NCBI GenBank assembly: GCA_963823215.1
Contig: CAWGKT010000003.1
Coordinates: forward strand, 186,001-250,000
DNA length: 64,000 nucleotides
Direction: 5' to 3'
Source: CAIWHR01 sp963823215
GTDB taxonomy: Bacteria > Pseudomonadota > Gammaproteobacteria > Burkholderiales > Casimicrobiaceae
The translations under genes and the position numbers were made by a program. The notes beneath the pieces were generated by a model that was given only the letters and a program-made list of their open reading frames with translations, had not been told where the DNA came from and made no database searches. This document shows positions 9,126-18,047 of the stretch, one piece after another (position 1 is the stretch's first letter; each line of letters starts with the position of its first letter).

Positions 9126-10442
9126 TTATCCGACTGATGATGCCTGCGCGTCGGTGCTTTGTAAAGGCGCGACGGGCGGGCGCCCGACTGGTGGGAGCAG
9201 CCGCACGACTTTTACGCCACGGTCCTGTGTCTGCAGCACCTCGATCGTTTGGCCGGCGACTTCGACGCGCGTGCCAGCCTCGGGTATCTCTCCCAGTTGC
9301 GCCACGATGAGCCCGTTCAGGGTCTTAGGTCCGTCCACCGGAAAGTTGGTGCCCAGCTTGCGGTTGAGCGCCCGCAGCGGCGCCAGCCCGTCCACGACCA
9401 CGGCACCGTCGGCGCTGCGCTGGAAGGTCCCGGTCCCGTCGGGGGCCTGCGTCGTGAAGTCCCCGATGATCTCCTCGATGATATCCTCGATCGTCACGAG
9501 GCCGACGAGTTCGCCGTATTCGTCGACGACAAGACCCAGCCGCTCACGGTCGCTCTGGAATTGCTGCAGCTGCGCGAGCAGGGGCGTCCCGGCCGGAACG
9601 AAATACGCCGGGCGCAGGATAGGCCGGAGCTCGTTCGGACCGATGTCGCCGGCGCGCTGTAATTGCACGACCTGCTTCAGGTGCACGATGCCGACGATGT
9701 TGTCGAGCGCTCCCTCGCAGGCGGGCAGCCGCGTGTGGTAGGACGTCGCGAGCTGCTGCGCAATCAGCGACGGCCGATCCGCGAGATCGAGCGCGTGGAT
9801 CTGGTTGCGCGGGGTCATCACGTCGTCGACGGTCACGGATTCGAGGTCGAGCAGGTTCGCGAGCATGGCCCGATGCTTGCCTCGGAAATACTGACCCTCG
9901 AGCACGAGCGAACGGAGCTCCTCCTGGCTCAGCGTCGTGCCCACCTCGCCCGTCTGCTCGATGCGCAGCAGCTTGAGCAGCGCCCGGACGAACAGGTTGA
10001 CGAACCAGACGACCGGCGTCGCCGCCTTCAGCATGGGGGAAAGTGCGTAGCTCACGAAAGGCGCGATGCGGTCGGCATGCGCGGCGCCGATGACCTTTGG
10101 CGTGATCTCCGAGAACACGAGGATCCCGAAGGTGACGGCGACCGTTCCCATGGCGAGCGCGAACTCGCCTTCGCCGAAGAGCCGAACCGTGATGACCGTG
10201 GTTAGCGTCGCCGCGGCGGCGTTGATCAGGTTGTTGCCGAGCAGGATCACGCCGAGCAGCGTGTCGGTCTGGCCGAGCAGGGTGATCGCGAGCTTCGCGC
10301 CGCGATCGCCGCGCCGCGCGCGGTGCTTCAGCCGGTACCGGTTGACCGCCATCATCGCGGTTTCGGCGATGGAAAAGAACCCGGAGGTGGCGAGCAGGAC
10401 CGCGAGGGTGAGCGCGAGCGAGCTCAGCGGTATGTCGTCCAT
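9126..10442 (-). CDS. corB: CNNM/CBS-domain transporter, CorB (YfjD)-like
   Basis: A 438-residue membrane protein. The N-terminal DUF21/CNNM domain has several hydrophobic segments (residues 5-180, including GFFSIAETAMMAVNRYR). A CBS pair follows (about 205-320) and then a CorC_HlyC C-terminal domain (about 340-420). CorB-type CNNM proteins export or regulate magnesium. Start ATG 10442 overlaps the ypjD stop in ATGA. The order ffh/ypjD/corB is that of E. coli (ffh-ypjD-yfjD), supporting the assignment over the haemolysin names often used. Longer open frame to 11282 is a shadow of ypjD. Confidence 0.9.
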   Translation of the reverse strand: MDDIPLSSLALTLAVLLATSGFFSIAETAMMAVNRYRLKHRARRGDRGAKLAITLLGQTDTLLGVILLGNNLINAAAATLTTVITVRLFGEGEFALAMGTVAVTFGILVFSEITPKVIGAAHADRIAPFVSYALSPMLKAATPVVWFVNLFVRALLKLLRIEQTGEVGTTLSQEELRSLVLEGQYFRGKHRAMLANLLDLESVTVDDVMTPRNQIHALDLADRPSLIAQQLATSYHTRLPACEGALDNIVGIVHLKQVVQLQRAGDIGPNELRPILRPAYFVPAGTPLLAQLQQFQSDRERLGLVVDEYGELVGLVTIEDIIEEIIGDFTTQAPDGTGTFQRSADGAVVVDGLAPLRALNRKLGTNFPVDGPKTLNGLIVAQLGEIPEAGTRVEVAGQTIEVLQTQDRGVKVVRLLPPVGRPPVAPLQSTDAQASSVG

Positions 10443-11263
10443 CAGCGGCCGAGGACGACCTCGAGAACAAACTTGTAGCCGAGATACGCGAGAAAGACGA
10501 ACACGGTGCCGGCGATGATCCAGCGCAGCGCCACGCGTCCCCGCCAGCCGTAGCGCCAGCGGCCGAACAGAAGCGCGCCGAACGTGAGCCAGCCCAGCAC
10601 CGAAAACACGCTCTTGTGCGTGAGTTGCAGCGGCTTGCCGAAGAGCTGCTCGGTGAACAGCATCCCGCTCGCCAGGGTCACGGTCAGCAGCACGAACCCG
10701 ACGGCGACGAGCCGGAACAGAAACCGCTCCAGTGTGAGGAGCGGGGGCAATGCGGCCGCTTCCGGGTCCGGCAATCGCCGATGCAGGCGCTTCTCGAGTC
10801 CCATCAGCACCAGAGCCTGCAGCGCCGCGACGAGGAAGATCGCGTACGAGACCAGCGCGACCGCGACGTGCGCCGTGGCGAGCGGCGCGCCACTGTACTC
10901 GAACCGATGCGGGCTGGCGAAGAGCGCGGGCAGCAGCGAGGCGGCGGCTGCGACCGGGAGCACGACGGTGCCGATCGCCGGCAGCGTGGCCAGGAGGCCC
11001 GAGACCCACGCAACCGCGGCGATCAGTCCGGCGACCACCGACACCGCGTTCGCGAACGACAGGTCGAGGCCGTCCGCGGTCACGACATCCTGCCAGCCGA
11101 GCCACGCGTGCACGAGGAGGGCAATGGGCAGGAGCCATGCCGCGGTGCCGGCGGGCAGGCCGTAACCTGGGGCACCCGGGGCGCCATGCCGTGCCGCAGC
11201 CGGCCAGAGTGCGAACGCGGCGAGCCCGTACAGGGCCACAACGGTCACGTGGAGTAAAATCAT
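10442..11263 (-). CDS. ypjD: Cytochrome c assembly-type membrane protein YpjD
   Basis: A 273-residue protein with about eight hydrophobic helices and the CcsA/HemX-like cytochrome c assembly fold. Conserved elements include ATAHVAVALVSYAIF near the middle and LTHKSVFSVLGWLTFGALL in the C-terminal half. YpjD is implicated with CorB in inner-membrane ion handling or haem processes, but its role is not settled. Divergent from ffh across 81 bp and overlapping corB by 4 bp. Confidence 0.9.
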   Translation of the reverse strand: MILLHVTVVALYGLAAFALWPAAARHGAPGAPGYGLPAGTAAWLLPIALLVHAWLGWQDVVTADGLDLSFANAVSVVAGLIAAVAWVSGLLATLPAIGTVVLPVAAAASLLPALFASPHRFEYSGAPLATAHVAVALVSYAIFLVAALQALVLMGLEKRLHRRLPDPEAAALPPLLTLERFLFRLVAVGFVLLTVTLASGMLFTEQLFGKPLQLTHKSVFSVLGWLTFGALLFGRWRYGWRGRVALRWIIAGTVFVFLAYLGYKFVLEVVLGR

Positions 11264-11344
11264 TCAGTTTGGCGGGCGACACGCGCCGGGTGCCGGCGCG
11301 TGGCGGATATCTTACGCCACCTTTTCAGGGCTCCCGGCGCTTCC

Positions 11345-12691
11345 ATGTTCGACAATCTATCGCAACGGCTGACGCGTGTCGTCAAGCAACTGCGCGGCGA
11401 GGCACGGCTCACCGACGCCAATATCCAGGAGGCGCTGCGGGAGGTCAGGCTCGCGCTGCTCGAGGCCGATGTGGCGCTGCCTGTCGTCAAGGATTTGATC
11501 GGGAAGATCAAGGACAAGGCGATTGGCGCGGAAGTGATCGGCTCGCTGACGCCCGGGCAGGCGCTGATCGGCGTCGTCCACCGCGAGCTGGCGGCGCTGA
11601 TGGGTGGCGCCGCGGCGCCGCTCGATTTCGCCGTGCAGCCGCCGGCGGTCGTGCTGTTGGCGGGATTGCAGGGCGCCGGCAAGACGACCACGGCGGCCAA
11701 GCTCGCCCATCTGCTGCGCGGGCAGAAGAAGAAGGTGCTGCTCGTGTCGGCCGACGTCTACCGGCCGGCGGCAATCGAGCAGCTGGCCGTGCTGGGCGCG
11801 CAGGTCGGTGCGGACGTCTTCCCGTCGGCCAGCGGCGAGCAGCCGGTGGCGATTGCGTCGGCCGCGCTCGACTGGGCGAAGCGGCACTATCACGACGTGC
11901 TGATCGTCGATACCGCGGGGCGCCTCGCTATCGACGAAGCGATGATGCGCGAGATCGCCCTGCTGCACGCCGCGGTGAAACCGATCGAGACGCTGTTCAT
12001 CGTCGACGCGATGCAGGGCCAGGACGCGGTCAACACCGCGCGCGCTTTTCGTGATGCGCTGCCGCTGACGGGGGTGATCCTCACCAAGCTCGACGGCGAC
12101 GCCCGCGGCGGTGCCGCGCTGTCCGTGCGCCATGTGACCGGGGCGCCGATCAAGTTCGCCGGCGTGTCCGAGAAGATCGACGGTCTCGAGGTGTTCCACC
12201 CCGAGCGGATGGCGTCGCGCATTCTGGGCATGGGCGACGTGCTGTCGCTGATCGAGGGCGCGCAGAAGACGCTCGACGTCGAGGAAGCGCACAAGTTCGC
12301 GCGGAAGGTGAAGTCCGGAAAGGGCTTCGACCTCGACGATTACAAGGGCCAGATCGCGCAGATGCGCAAGATGGGGGGCCTCACGGCGATGCTCGACAAG
12401 CTCCCGGCGGAGCTTGCGCGTGCCGCGCAAGGAACCGCGGTCGACGAACGCAAGATCGGCCGCGTCGAGGGCATCATCAACTCGATGACGCCGGCCGAGC
12501 GCGCGAAGCCGGAGATCCTCAAGGCGTCGCGCAAGCGTCGGATCGCGACCGGCGCGGGCGTATCCGTGCAGGAGGTCAATCAGCTCCTGAACCAGTTCGA
12601 ACAGGCCCAAAAGATGATGAAAATGGTGGCCAAGGGCGGGATGCAGAAAATGTTGCGCGGAATGAAGGGTTTTCTCCCGCGGACGCACTGA
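11345..12691 (+). CDS. ffh: Signal recognition particle protein Ffh
   Basis: A 448-residue SRP54 GTPase that binds 4.5S RNA and delivers nascent membrane proteins to FtsY. The N domain is residues 1-90 and the G domain contains GLQGAGKTTTAAKLA, DTAGR and TKLDGDARGG. The methionine-rich M domain follows residue 300, ending QKMMKMVAKGGMQKMLRGMKG. ATG 11345 gives the canonical MFDNLSQRL start. It lies upstream of the rpsP operon, as is usual. Confidence 0.97.
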   Translation: MFDNLSQRLTRVVKQLRGEARLTDANIQEALREVRLALLEADVALPVVKDLIGKIKDKAIGAEVIGSLTPGQALIGVVHRELAALMGGAAAPLDFAVQPPAVVLLAGLQGAGKTTTAAKLAHLLRGQKKKVLLVSADVYRPAAIEQLAVLGAQVGADVFPSASGEQPVAIASAALDWAKRHYHDVLIVDTAGRLAIDEAMMREIALLHAAVKPIETLFIVDAMQGQDAVNTARAFRDALPLTGVILTKLDGDARGGAALSVRHVTGAPIKFAGVSEKIDGLEVFHPERMASRILGMGDVLSLIEGAQKTLDVEEAHKFARKVKSGKGFDLDDYKGQIAQMRKMGGLTAMLDKLPAELARAAQGTAVDERKIGRVEGIINSMTPAERAKPEILKASRKRRIATGAGVSVQEVNQLLNQFEQAQKMMKMVAKGGMQKMLRGMKGFLPRTH

Positions 12692-12729
12692 CATGCACCG
12701 TCCGCATGGCCATGGCGGCCGCATGGCGC

Positions 12730-12759
12730 TTGCCGCAGGTACCGATCCGGCCGTATAAT
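12730..12759 (+). promoter_or_regulatory. Sigma-70 promoter of the rpsP operon
   Basis: A TTGCCG -35 element (12730-12735) and a perfect TATAAT -10 element (12754-12759) are separated by 18 bp. They lie 40 bp upstream of the rpsP ATG and after the ffh stop. This is the best consensus match seen in the window and fits a highly expressed ribosomal-protein operon. Confidence 0.75.
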
Positions 12760-12799
12760 TACCGGCTTTCCATCGCAATCCCAGACTAGAGAACTCACC

Positions 12800-13069
12800 A
12801 TGGTGGTCATCAGATTAGCCCGAGGCGGCGCCAAGAAGCGGCCGTTCTTCAATGTGGTGGTGGCCGACTCGCGCAACCGACGCGACGGCCGCTTCATCGA
12901 GCGGGTGGGGTTCTACAACCCCATTGCCACGAAGGGCGAGGAAGCCCTGCGGCTCGCGGTCGATCGCATCACGTTCTGGCAGGATCGCGGCGCGCGCCTC
13001 TCGGACACGGTTGCCGGCCTCGTGAAGCGGTTCGCGAAGCCCGTGCCACCGGTCGTTCCTGCCGCCTGA
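12800..13069 (+). CDS. rpsP: 30S ribosomal protein S16
   Basis: An 89-residue S16 with the family start (MVVIRLARGGAKKRPFFNVVVADSR) seen in shortened form as VVIRLARGGAKKRPF, and the block RFIERVGFYNP. It is a small-subunit assembly protein. It is first gene of the rpsP-rimM-trmD-rplS operon, directly downstream of a strong promoter. Confidence 0.97.
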   Translation: MVVIRLARGGAKKRPFFNVVVADSRNRRDGRFIERVGFYNPIATKGEEALRLAVDRITFWQDRGARLSDTVAGLVKRFAKPVPPVVPAA

Positions 13070-13113
13070 GCGGGCAGCGCGCAGCGGCGCCGTCGTTTAG
13101 CGCGGTGCCGGCG

Positions 13114-13644
13114 ATGGCGCGATCCGCCGACGCCATCGTCGTGATGGGCGAAGTTCTCGGCCCCTATGGGATTCGGGGCTGGCTCAAGGTCAGGTCCTTC
13201 GCCGAATCGCCCGGCGCGCTCCTGGATTACCCGACGTGGTGGCTGAAGCCCGCGCGCGGGGCGGCCTGGAGCGAATTCCGGCGGCAGGACGGGCGCCTCC
13301 ATTCGGGCGTACTGGTCGCGGCCTTGGGCGGGGTAGACACGCGCGAAGCTGCGCTGGCGATGAAAGGGTTCGAGGTTGGCGTGCCGCGGGCGACGCTGCC
13401 CGCCGCGGCGGAAGGCGAGTTCTACTGGGATGACCTGACCGGTCTCGCGGTGCTGAACCGTTCGGGCGTGCTGCTGGGCGAAGTGGTCGGGATCACCCAG
13501 CACGGGGCGCATCCGCTGTTGCGGGTCGCGCGCCCGTCGGCGATGCCCGGACCGGAGCGGTTGATACCGTTCGTAGCGGCGATCATCGATCGGGTCGATG
13601 TCGACGCCGGCCGGATCGAGGTGGATTGGGGCGCGGACTACTAG
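13114..13644 (+). CDS. rimM: Ribosome maturation factor RimM
   Basis: A 176-residue RimM, needed for 16S rRNA 3'-domain maturation and S19 assembly. The N-terminal RimM domain carries MGEVLGPYGIRGWLKV and the C-terminal PRC-barrel carries FYWDDLTGLAV and LIPFVAAIIDRVDV. ATG 13114 is chosen; an in-frame GTG at 13105 would add three residues, and neither has a clear ribosome-binding site. It is the second gene of the rpsP operon. Confidence 0.93.
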   Translation: MARSADAIVVMGEVLGPYGIRGWLKVRSFAESPGALLDYPTWWLKPARGAAWSEFRRQDGRLHSGVLVAALGGVDTREAALAMKGFEVGVPRATLPAAAEGEFYWDDLTGLAVLNRSGVLLGEVVGITQHGAHPLLRVARPSAMPGPERLIPFVAAIIDRVDVDAGRIEVDWGADY

Positions 13645-13671
13645 AAGGGCCGGTGGTTCCGGGAGCGCAGG

Positions 13672-14448
13672 ATGCGGATCGACGTCGTCACGCTGTTCCC
13701 GGAGCTCGTCGACCACGCGGCGCGGTTCGGCGTCGCGGGGCGCGCGCTGCAGCGGGGGCTCTGGCGACTCGGGGTATGGACCCCGCGCGATTTCGTGGCG
13801 GACAGACACCGGACCGTCGACGACCGCCCGTATGGCGGCGGACCTGGAATGGTGATGCTGGCGGAACCGCTGGCAAGCACGTTGGCTGCGGTACGCTCGG
13901 CCCAGCGCGCGGCAGGTTGCGCGGCGACGCGAACGCTCTACCTGTCGCCGGCCGGAACGCCGCTGTCGCACCGGCGCGTGGCGGAGCTTGCCGCGGGGGG
14001 GGATGAAACTGCGTTGGTGCTCCTAGCCGGGCGCTACGAGGGGATTGACCAGCGACTGCTCGAGCGCGAAGTCGACGAGGAAGTCGCCATCGGCGATTTC
14101 GTCGTATCGGGAGGTGAGTTGCCGGCGCTGATGCTGATCGATGCCATCCTGCGGTTGCGTCCGGGGGTGCTGAACGATGCCGAGTCGGCGGTGCAGGACT
14201 CGTTCGCGGCCGGGCTGCTCGATTGTCCGCACTACACGCGGCCGGACGAGTACGATGGAATGCGGGTGCCTGAGGTTCTCCTTTCGGGCCACCACGAGGC
14301 GATCCGCGCGTGGCGTCTGCAGCAGGCGCTTGGCCGCACGTGGGAGCGCCGACCCGATCTCCTGCGGGAACGGGTGCTGTCGAAGGAAGAGAGCGAGTTG
14401 CTCGCGGCGTATCGCCGCGACCGGATGCCGGAGTCCGGTCTCCGGTAG
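13672..14448 (+). CDS. trmD: tRNA (guanine-N1)-methyltransferase TrmD
   Basis: A 258-residue SPOUT methyltransferase that forms m1G37 in tRNA and prevents frameshifting. The start MRIDVVTLFPEL is typical. The trefoil-knot SAM-binding elements include LAGRYEGIDQRL and IGDFVVSGGELPAL. DRPYGGGPGMVM near residue 50 is also characteristic. It is 27 bp after rimM and followed by a 144-bp gap before rplS in which no gene was seen. Confidence 0.97.
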   Translation: MRIDVVTLFPELVDHAARFGVAGRALQRGLWRLGVWTPRDFVADRHRTVDDRPYGGGPGMVMLAEPLASTLAAVRSAQRAAGCAATRTLYLSPAGTPLSHRRVAELAAGGDETALVLLAGRYEGIDQRLLEREVDEEVAIGDFVVSGGELPALMLIDAILRLRPGVLNDAESAVQDSFAAGLLDCPHYTRPDEYDGMRVPEVLLSGHHEAIRAWRLQQALGRTWERRPDLLRERVLSKEESELLAAYRRDRMPESGLR

Positions 14449-14592
14449 CAAAGCGGCAGGTGGCAGCAAGCGGCGAACCGGCTGTCCGGCAGCGGATGGT
14501 CTTCCGCCGGACAACAAGCCGCGCGCATCAGGGGGTGCCCTGCGCTGCGCGCAAGGTCAACGACCAGCAATCAGCGAAATGGAGAACGCAGC

Positions 14593-14970
14593 ATGGATAT
14601 CATCGCCACACTTGAAAAAGAAGAGATCGAACGGCTGGGCAAGAAGATACCGGTGTTCGCGCCGGGCGACACCGTGATCGTGAACGTCAGCGTCGTCGAA
14701 GGCGAGCGCAAGCGCGTGCAGGCCTACGAGGGTGTCGTCATCGCCAAGCGGAATCGCGGGCTCAATTCCTCGTTCGTCGTGCGCAAGATATCGAGCGGCG
14801 AAGGCGTCGAGCGGACCTTTCAGACCTATTCGCCGCTCATCGCCGGCATCGAGGTCAAGCGCAAGGGCGACGTGCGCCGCGCGAAGCTCTATTACCTTCG
14901 CGATCGGTCGGGCAAATCGGCGCGCATTCGCGAAAAGCTTGCGCACACGCACAAGGAAAAGCAGGGCTAG
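14593..14970 (+). CDS. rplS: 50S ribosomal protein L19
   Basis: A 125-residue L19, located at the subunit interface. Typical blocks are FAPGDTVIVNVSVVEG, RVQAYEGVVIAKRNRG and ERTFQTYSPLIAGIEV, then KAKLYYLR-like sequence near the end. Last gene of the rpsP operon. Beyond it, 15022-15041 can fold into a TCGGGGA/TCCCCGA hairpin without a clear U tract; this may be a weak terminator. Confidence 0.97.
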   Translation: MDIIATLEKEEIERLGKKIPVFAPGDTVIVNVSVVEGERKRVQAYEGVVIAKRNRGLNSSFVVRKISSGEGVERTFQTYSPLIAGIEVKRKGDVRRAKLYYLRDRSGKSARIREKLAHTHKEKQG

Positions 14971-15085
14971 ACCATGCGTCGTGGGCCGCCGGTCCTGGCT
15001 TGAAGCGCGCTGCGACTTGCCTCGGGGACGGTTTTCCCCGAAGATTCGAGCATCAAGCCGGGGAACTCCCCGCTCGCGGAGATAG

Positions 15086-16888
15086 ATGAGAGCCTCGCTT
15101 TACGAAGCGCTGGGAATCCCGCCGACTGCGTCCGACGAAGAAGTTCGCGCGGCACTGCGCCGGCTGATCCGCAAGTATTACGCCAAGACGCGTGACGGCC
15201 AGGGCAATGTCGAAGAGGCGCTTCGCTTCATCAATCATGCTAGCCGGATCCTGAGCGATCCGGACCGTCGCGTCCGTTACAACGGTGAACTGGCGCGTTC
15301 GGGGGAAGTGGTGCCGCCCGCGATTGCCTACGTCGCGAGCAACGGCATGCCGCCGGCCGCCGAAGGGACCGACGTCGCGCCGGCGATCGTCGGTGACTCC
15401 GACGCCCAGCGCATCGCGCTGGCGGCCGAACCGGCGGCCAGCAAGAACACGAGCAATGTCCAGCACCCCGGGCTCACCGAGCCGGTGCCCTCGTTCGGCC
15501 GTCCCGGCATCGTGACGGTCGCGTTGTGCACGCTGTTCGGGGGCTTCATCGCGGGCGCCATCGTGCTGGTCATGCCGCTCGATGCCGTGGGGGTCGCCAA
15601 ACAGGTCCTGGTCTGGCTGACGTTGACGTTGCTCGCGCTGACGTTCGTGTACGGCATCGTGCATAGCCTGACGTGGGCGCGCCGGCGGGGCACAGTCCCA
15701 GTGCAGGTCCTGATGCCGCATACCGACCTAGCGATCCTCAACTGGCGGCGGGAAAAGACCGTGTTCCTCGGTACCAACCAGCCGCAGGAAGACGCGAGCT
15801 GGATCTTCCAGCTCCGAATGGCCGAGCTCGAGCGCGCGAAGACCGGCCGCACCAGCGAGCCGCGACCATGGAGCCGACTGGGCGCGCGCCTGTTCGACTG
15901 CGCGTTCTGGGGCATCGTGCTCGCACTGTTGCTGTCGGAACTGCGCGGCGGCGGCGTCATTTCCGATGCGCTGGTCTTCTGGCTCGGTCATCCGTTCTTC
16001 GCTCCGGTGTTGATCACCGGCACGTGGGTGGGCGTCGAGACGCTGCTGATGGCCTCGGTGGGCACGACACCCGGCAAATGGCTATTCGGCTGTTTCGTGC
16101 AGTTCTCGATCTCCGACGCCTATGCCAGGCGCGAAATGCCGTCGCAGATGTGGCGCAGCTTCAAGCGCGCATTCCGCGTCTGGTGGGAAGGCATGGGCTG
16201 CGGCTTCCCGCTGTTCGCGCCGGTCCTCATCGCGATTGCATACGAGAAGCTCGTGCAGGATCACGAGTGCGACTGGGACTTCGCGCAGGATTGCCTCGCG
16301 ACTCACGCGCCGCCCGGAACGCTCAACCTGGTGACCGGCGTCTGCGGCCTCGCCGCGATGCTCTGGCTGTACGGCGTAGCGTGGCACCGGCAGCTCGCGG
16401 ACACGGTCGCGACCGTGGGCACGTCGATCGTCACGGTGCTGCCGTCGGTGCAATCGATCATTCCGCCGGGACTCACCGACGGCAGCGTGATCACCGGCGT
16501 CGTGGGCGGCATTCGAGGCCCGGACCGGCCCGCCGCTCGTCCGGATGCGCCGTTGTCGGCGCCGCTCGATACCGACGTCGCCACGCTGTTCGCGGAGCGC
16601 CGCGTGCGCGTGTCGGCGCTGAAGGTCGAGGGGCCGAGCATGCTGCGCTCCGGCAACTTCCGGCGCGCCGCGGAATTGTGCGGCGCCTGGGCCGACCTCG
16701 AACTCGGCAATGCGGAGGCTTGGCGTTGCCTTGGCGACGCGCAGGAGGCCCTGGGCAATCACCAGGAAGCGCTCAACGCTTTCCGCAAGGCAAAGCAGCA
16801 CGACCCGAACGACCGTTCTCTCGATGCGGCGATCGACCGCAGCCAGAAGGGAATCGTCAACGATTTCCGCAATCGCTATCGCAAGTAG
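15086..16888 (+). CDS. J-like/RDD/TPR multidomain membrane protein of unknown role
   Basis: A 600-residue protein with an unusual domain order. Residues 1-75 look like a DnaJ J domain (helix II ALRRLIRKYY, helix III EALRFINHASRILSDPDRR), but the helix II-III loop lacks the HPD triad needed to stimulate DnaK. Two hydrophobic helices occur near residues 150-200. A region resembling RDD membrane domains follows at about 265-440 (PWSRLGARLFDCAFWG, TPGKWLFG). A soluble C-terminal TPR-like segment lies near 520-590 (GDAQEALGNHQEALNAFRKAKQHDPND). It is preceded by a plausible GGAGAT ribosome-binding site and flanked by rplS and rfaE2. Domain calls are by eye; function unknown. Confidence 0.75.
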   Translation: MRASLYEALGIPPTASDEEVRAALRRLIRKYYAKTRDGQGNVEEALRFINHASRILSDPDRRVRYNGELARSGEVVPPAIAYVASNGMPPAAEGTDVAPAIVGDSDAQRIALAAEPAASKNTSNVQHPGLTEPVPSFGRPGIVTVALCTLFGGFIAGAIVLVMPLDAVGVAKQVLVWLTLTLLALTFVYGIVHSLTWARRRGTVPVQVLMPHTDLAILNWRREKTVFLGTNQPQEDASWIFQLRMAELERAKTGRTSEPRPWSRLGARLFDCAFWGIVLALLLSELRGGGVISDALVFWLGHPFFAPVLITGTWVGVETLLMASVGTTPGKWLFGCFVQFSISDAYARREMPSQMWRSFKRAFRVWWEGMGCGFPLFAPVLIAIAYEKLVQDHECDWDFAQDCLATHAPPGTLNLVTGVCGLAAMLWLYGVAWHRQLADTVATVGTSIVTVLPSVQSIIPPGLTDGSVITGVVGGIRGPDRPAARPDAPLSAPLDTDVATLFAERRVRVSALKVEGPSMLRSGNFRRAAELCGAWADLELGNAEAWRCLGDAQEALGNHQEALNAFRKAKQHDPNDRSLDAAIDRSQKGIVNDFRNRYRK

Positions 16889-16893
16889 CGATC

Positions 16894-16942
16894 AGTGCCC
16901 GCCCGGCCGCCCGAAGGGCACTGCAAGTGGGGGCTGTTCGTC
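16894..16942. repeat. Short dispersed GC-rich repeat (degenerate copy)
   Basis: This 49-bp convergent spacer contains GCCCGGCCGCCCGAAGGGCA and then GTGGGGGC, the same head and tail modules as the longer copy at 37347-37505. TGCCC and GGGCA can pair as a short hairpin. It lies between the stop of the J-like gene and that of rfaE2. Confidence 0.65.
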
Positions 16943-17440
16943 TCAGCCACGGATCCTGTCGATGAGCGCCGAGGTCGAATGCGCGGACAGGAACGGGATC
17001 GCCACGAACTTGCCGCCGGCGGCGATTACTTCGCTCGCGCCGGCGGTCGCCGCCGCAGTGTAGTCGCCGCCTTTGACCAGCACGTCGGGCCGGCAGGCGA
17101 CGATGAGGTCGCGCGGCGTGTCACCGTCGAAGGGGACGACAAGGTCTACTGCCGCGAGTGCGGCGAGCACCGCCATCCGGTCCGGCAGGGGATTGAGCGG
17201 CCGGTCATCGCCCTTGCCGAGCCGTCGCACCGAGGCGTCGGAATTGACGGCGACGACGAGCGATGCGCCCAGCGCGCGGGCCTGGTCAAGACAGGCGACG
17301 TGACCACGGTGCAGCACGTCAAACACGCCGTTGGTGAACACCAGCGGCCGCGGCAACGCCGCGATGCGCGCCGGCACCTCGCCCGGCGGCGCGATCTTGG
17401 CCAGGTGGCGTGGCGCGGGGAGCCCGTCCGCTGCGGTCAT
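16943..17440 (-). CDS. rfaE2: D-beta-D-heptose 1-phosphate adenylyltransferase
   Basis: A 165-residue single-domain nucleotidyltransferase equivalent to the C-terminal half of HldE. It makes ADP-heptose for the lipopolysaccharide inner core. The signature GVFDVLHRGH near residue 40 and VVAVNSDASVRRLGK are present, and VKGGDY is near the C-terminus. ATG 17440 is used; the open frame beyond it overlaps dolP. It stands in the same minus-strand run as gmhA, another enzyme of this pathway. Confidence 0.92.
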   Translation of the reverse strand: MTAADGLPAPRHLAKIAPPGEVPARIAALPRPLVFTNGVFDVLHRGHVACLDQARALGASLVVAVNSDASVRRLGKGDDRPLNPLPDRMAVLAALAAVDLVVPFDGDTPRDLIVACRPDVLVKGGDYTAAATAGASEVIAAGGKFVAIPFLSAHSTSALIDRIRG

Positions 17441-17447
17441 CGCGCGG

Positions 17448-18047
17448 TCAGTCCGTGTACTCGAACAACTTGACGACCCGCGTGACGTCCGTGGTCGATG
17501 CCGCGATCTCCGCGGCGGCATCGCCTTCTTGGCGCGAGACGAGACCCAGCAGATAGACGACACGGCGCTCAGTGACGACCTTCACGTTGTTCGCGTCGAA
17601 TCGCCCCGCCTCGATCAGTCGCGTCTTCACCTTCGTCGTGATGTAAGTGTCCTGTGTACGCGCGCCGAATTCGGTTTCCGGACCGACCAACAATTCGTTG
17701 ATCACCCCGCGCACGTACTCCGTGGACGTCGCGATTTGCCCGATCTCGTCGCGTATGACCGCGGTCGGCACCTCCCCGGTGAGCAGAACTTTGCCGTCGT
17801 AGCTCGTCACGTTGAGATGCACGCCGCTGGGCCACCTGTTGGCGGCGTCCTTGGTCACCTTCGATTCGATCGCCTGATCGCTCGCGCGGATGCCGGTGGA
17901 GCGGCGGTCCATGGCGACCAGCGTGCCGGCGCCGGCGGTCGCGCCGAGCACGATGGCGGCGCAGCCGGCGACGAGGGGGGCGACGGCAACGACGAGCGCG
18001 AACCAGGCGAGCACAAGCAGGCGCTGGAGTGCTGGCCTCCCGTTCAT
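17448..18047 (-). CDS. dolP: BON-domain outer-membrane lipoprotein, DolP (YraP)-like
   Basis: A 199-residue protein beginning with a signal peptide and a lipobox (LVAGC near residue 29). Two BON domains follow, about residues 50-120 (HLNVTSYDGKVLLTGEV) and 125-199 (NVKVVTERRVVYLLGLVSR). DolP localises to the outer membrane at division sites and supports envelope integrity. Its ATG overlaps the gmhA stop, matching the E. coli yraN-diaA-yraP order. Confidence 0.9.
   Translation of the reverse strand: MNGRPALQRLLVLAWFALVVAVAPLVAGCAAIVLGATAGAGTLVAMDRRSTGIRASDQAIESKVTKDAANRWPSGVHLNVTSYDGKVLLTGEVPTAVIRDEIGQIATSTEYVRGVINELLVGPETEFGARTQDTYITTKVKTRLIEAGRFDANNVKVVTERRVVYLLGLVSRQEGDAAAEIAASTTDVTRVVKLFEYTD

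Noticed and set aside
9126..11282. 718-residue extended frame for the CNNM protein
   Set aside because: The extra N-terminal part is out-of-frame sequence of ypjD; ATG 10442 gives the family start and overlaps the ypjD stop.
15022..15041. Rho-independent terminator after rplS
   Set aside because: The 7-bp stem is present but no U tract follows, so it is noted only within the rplS entry.
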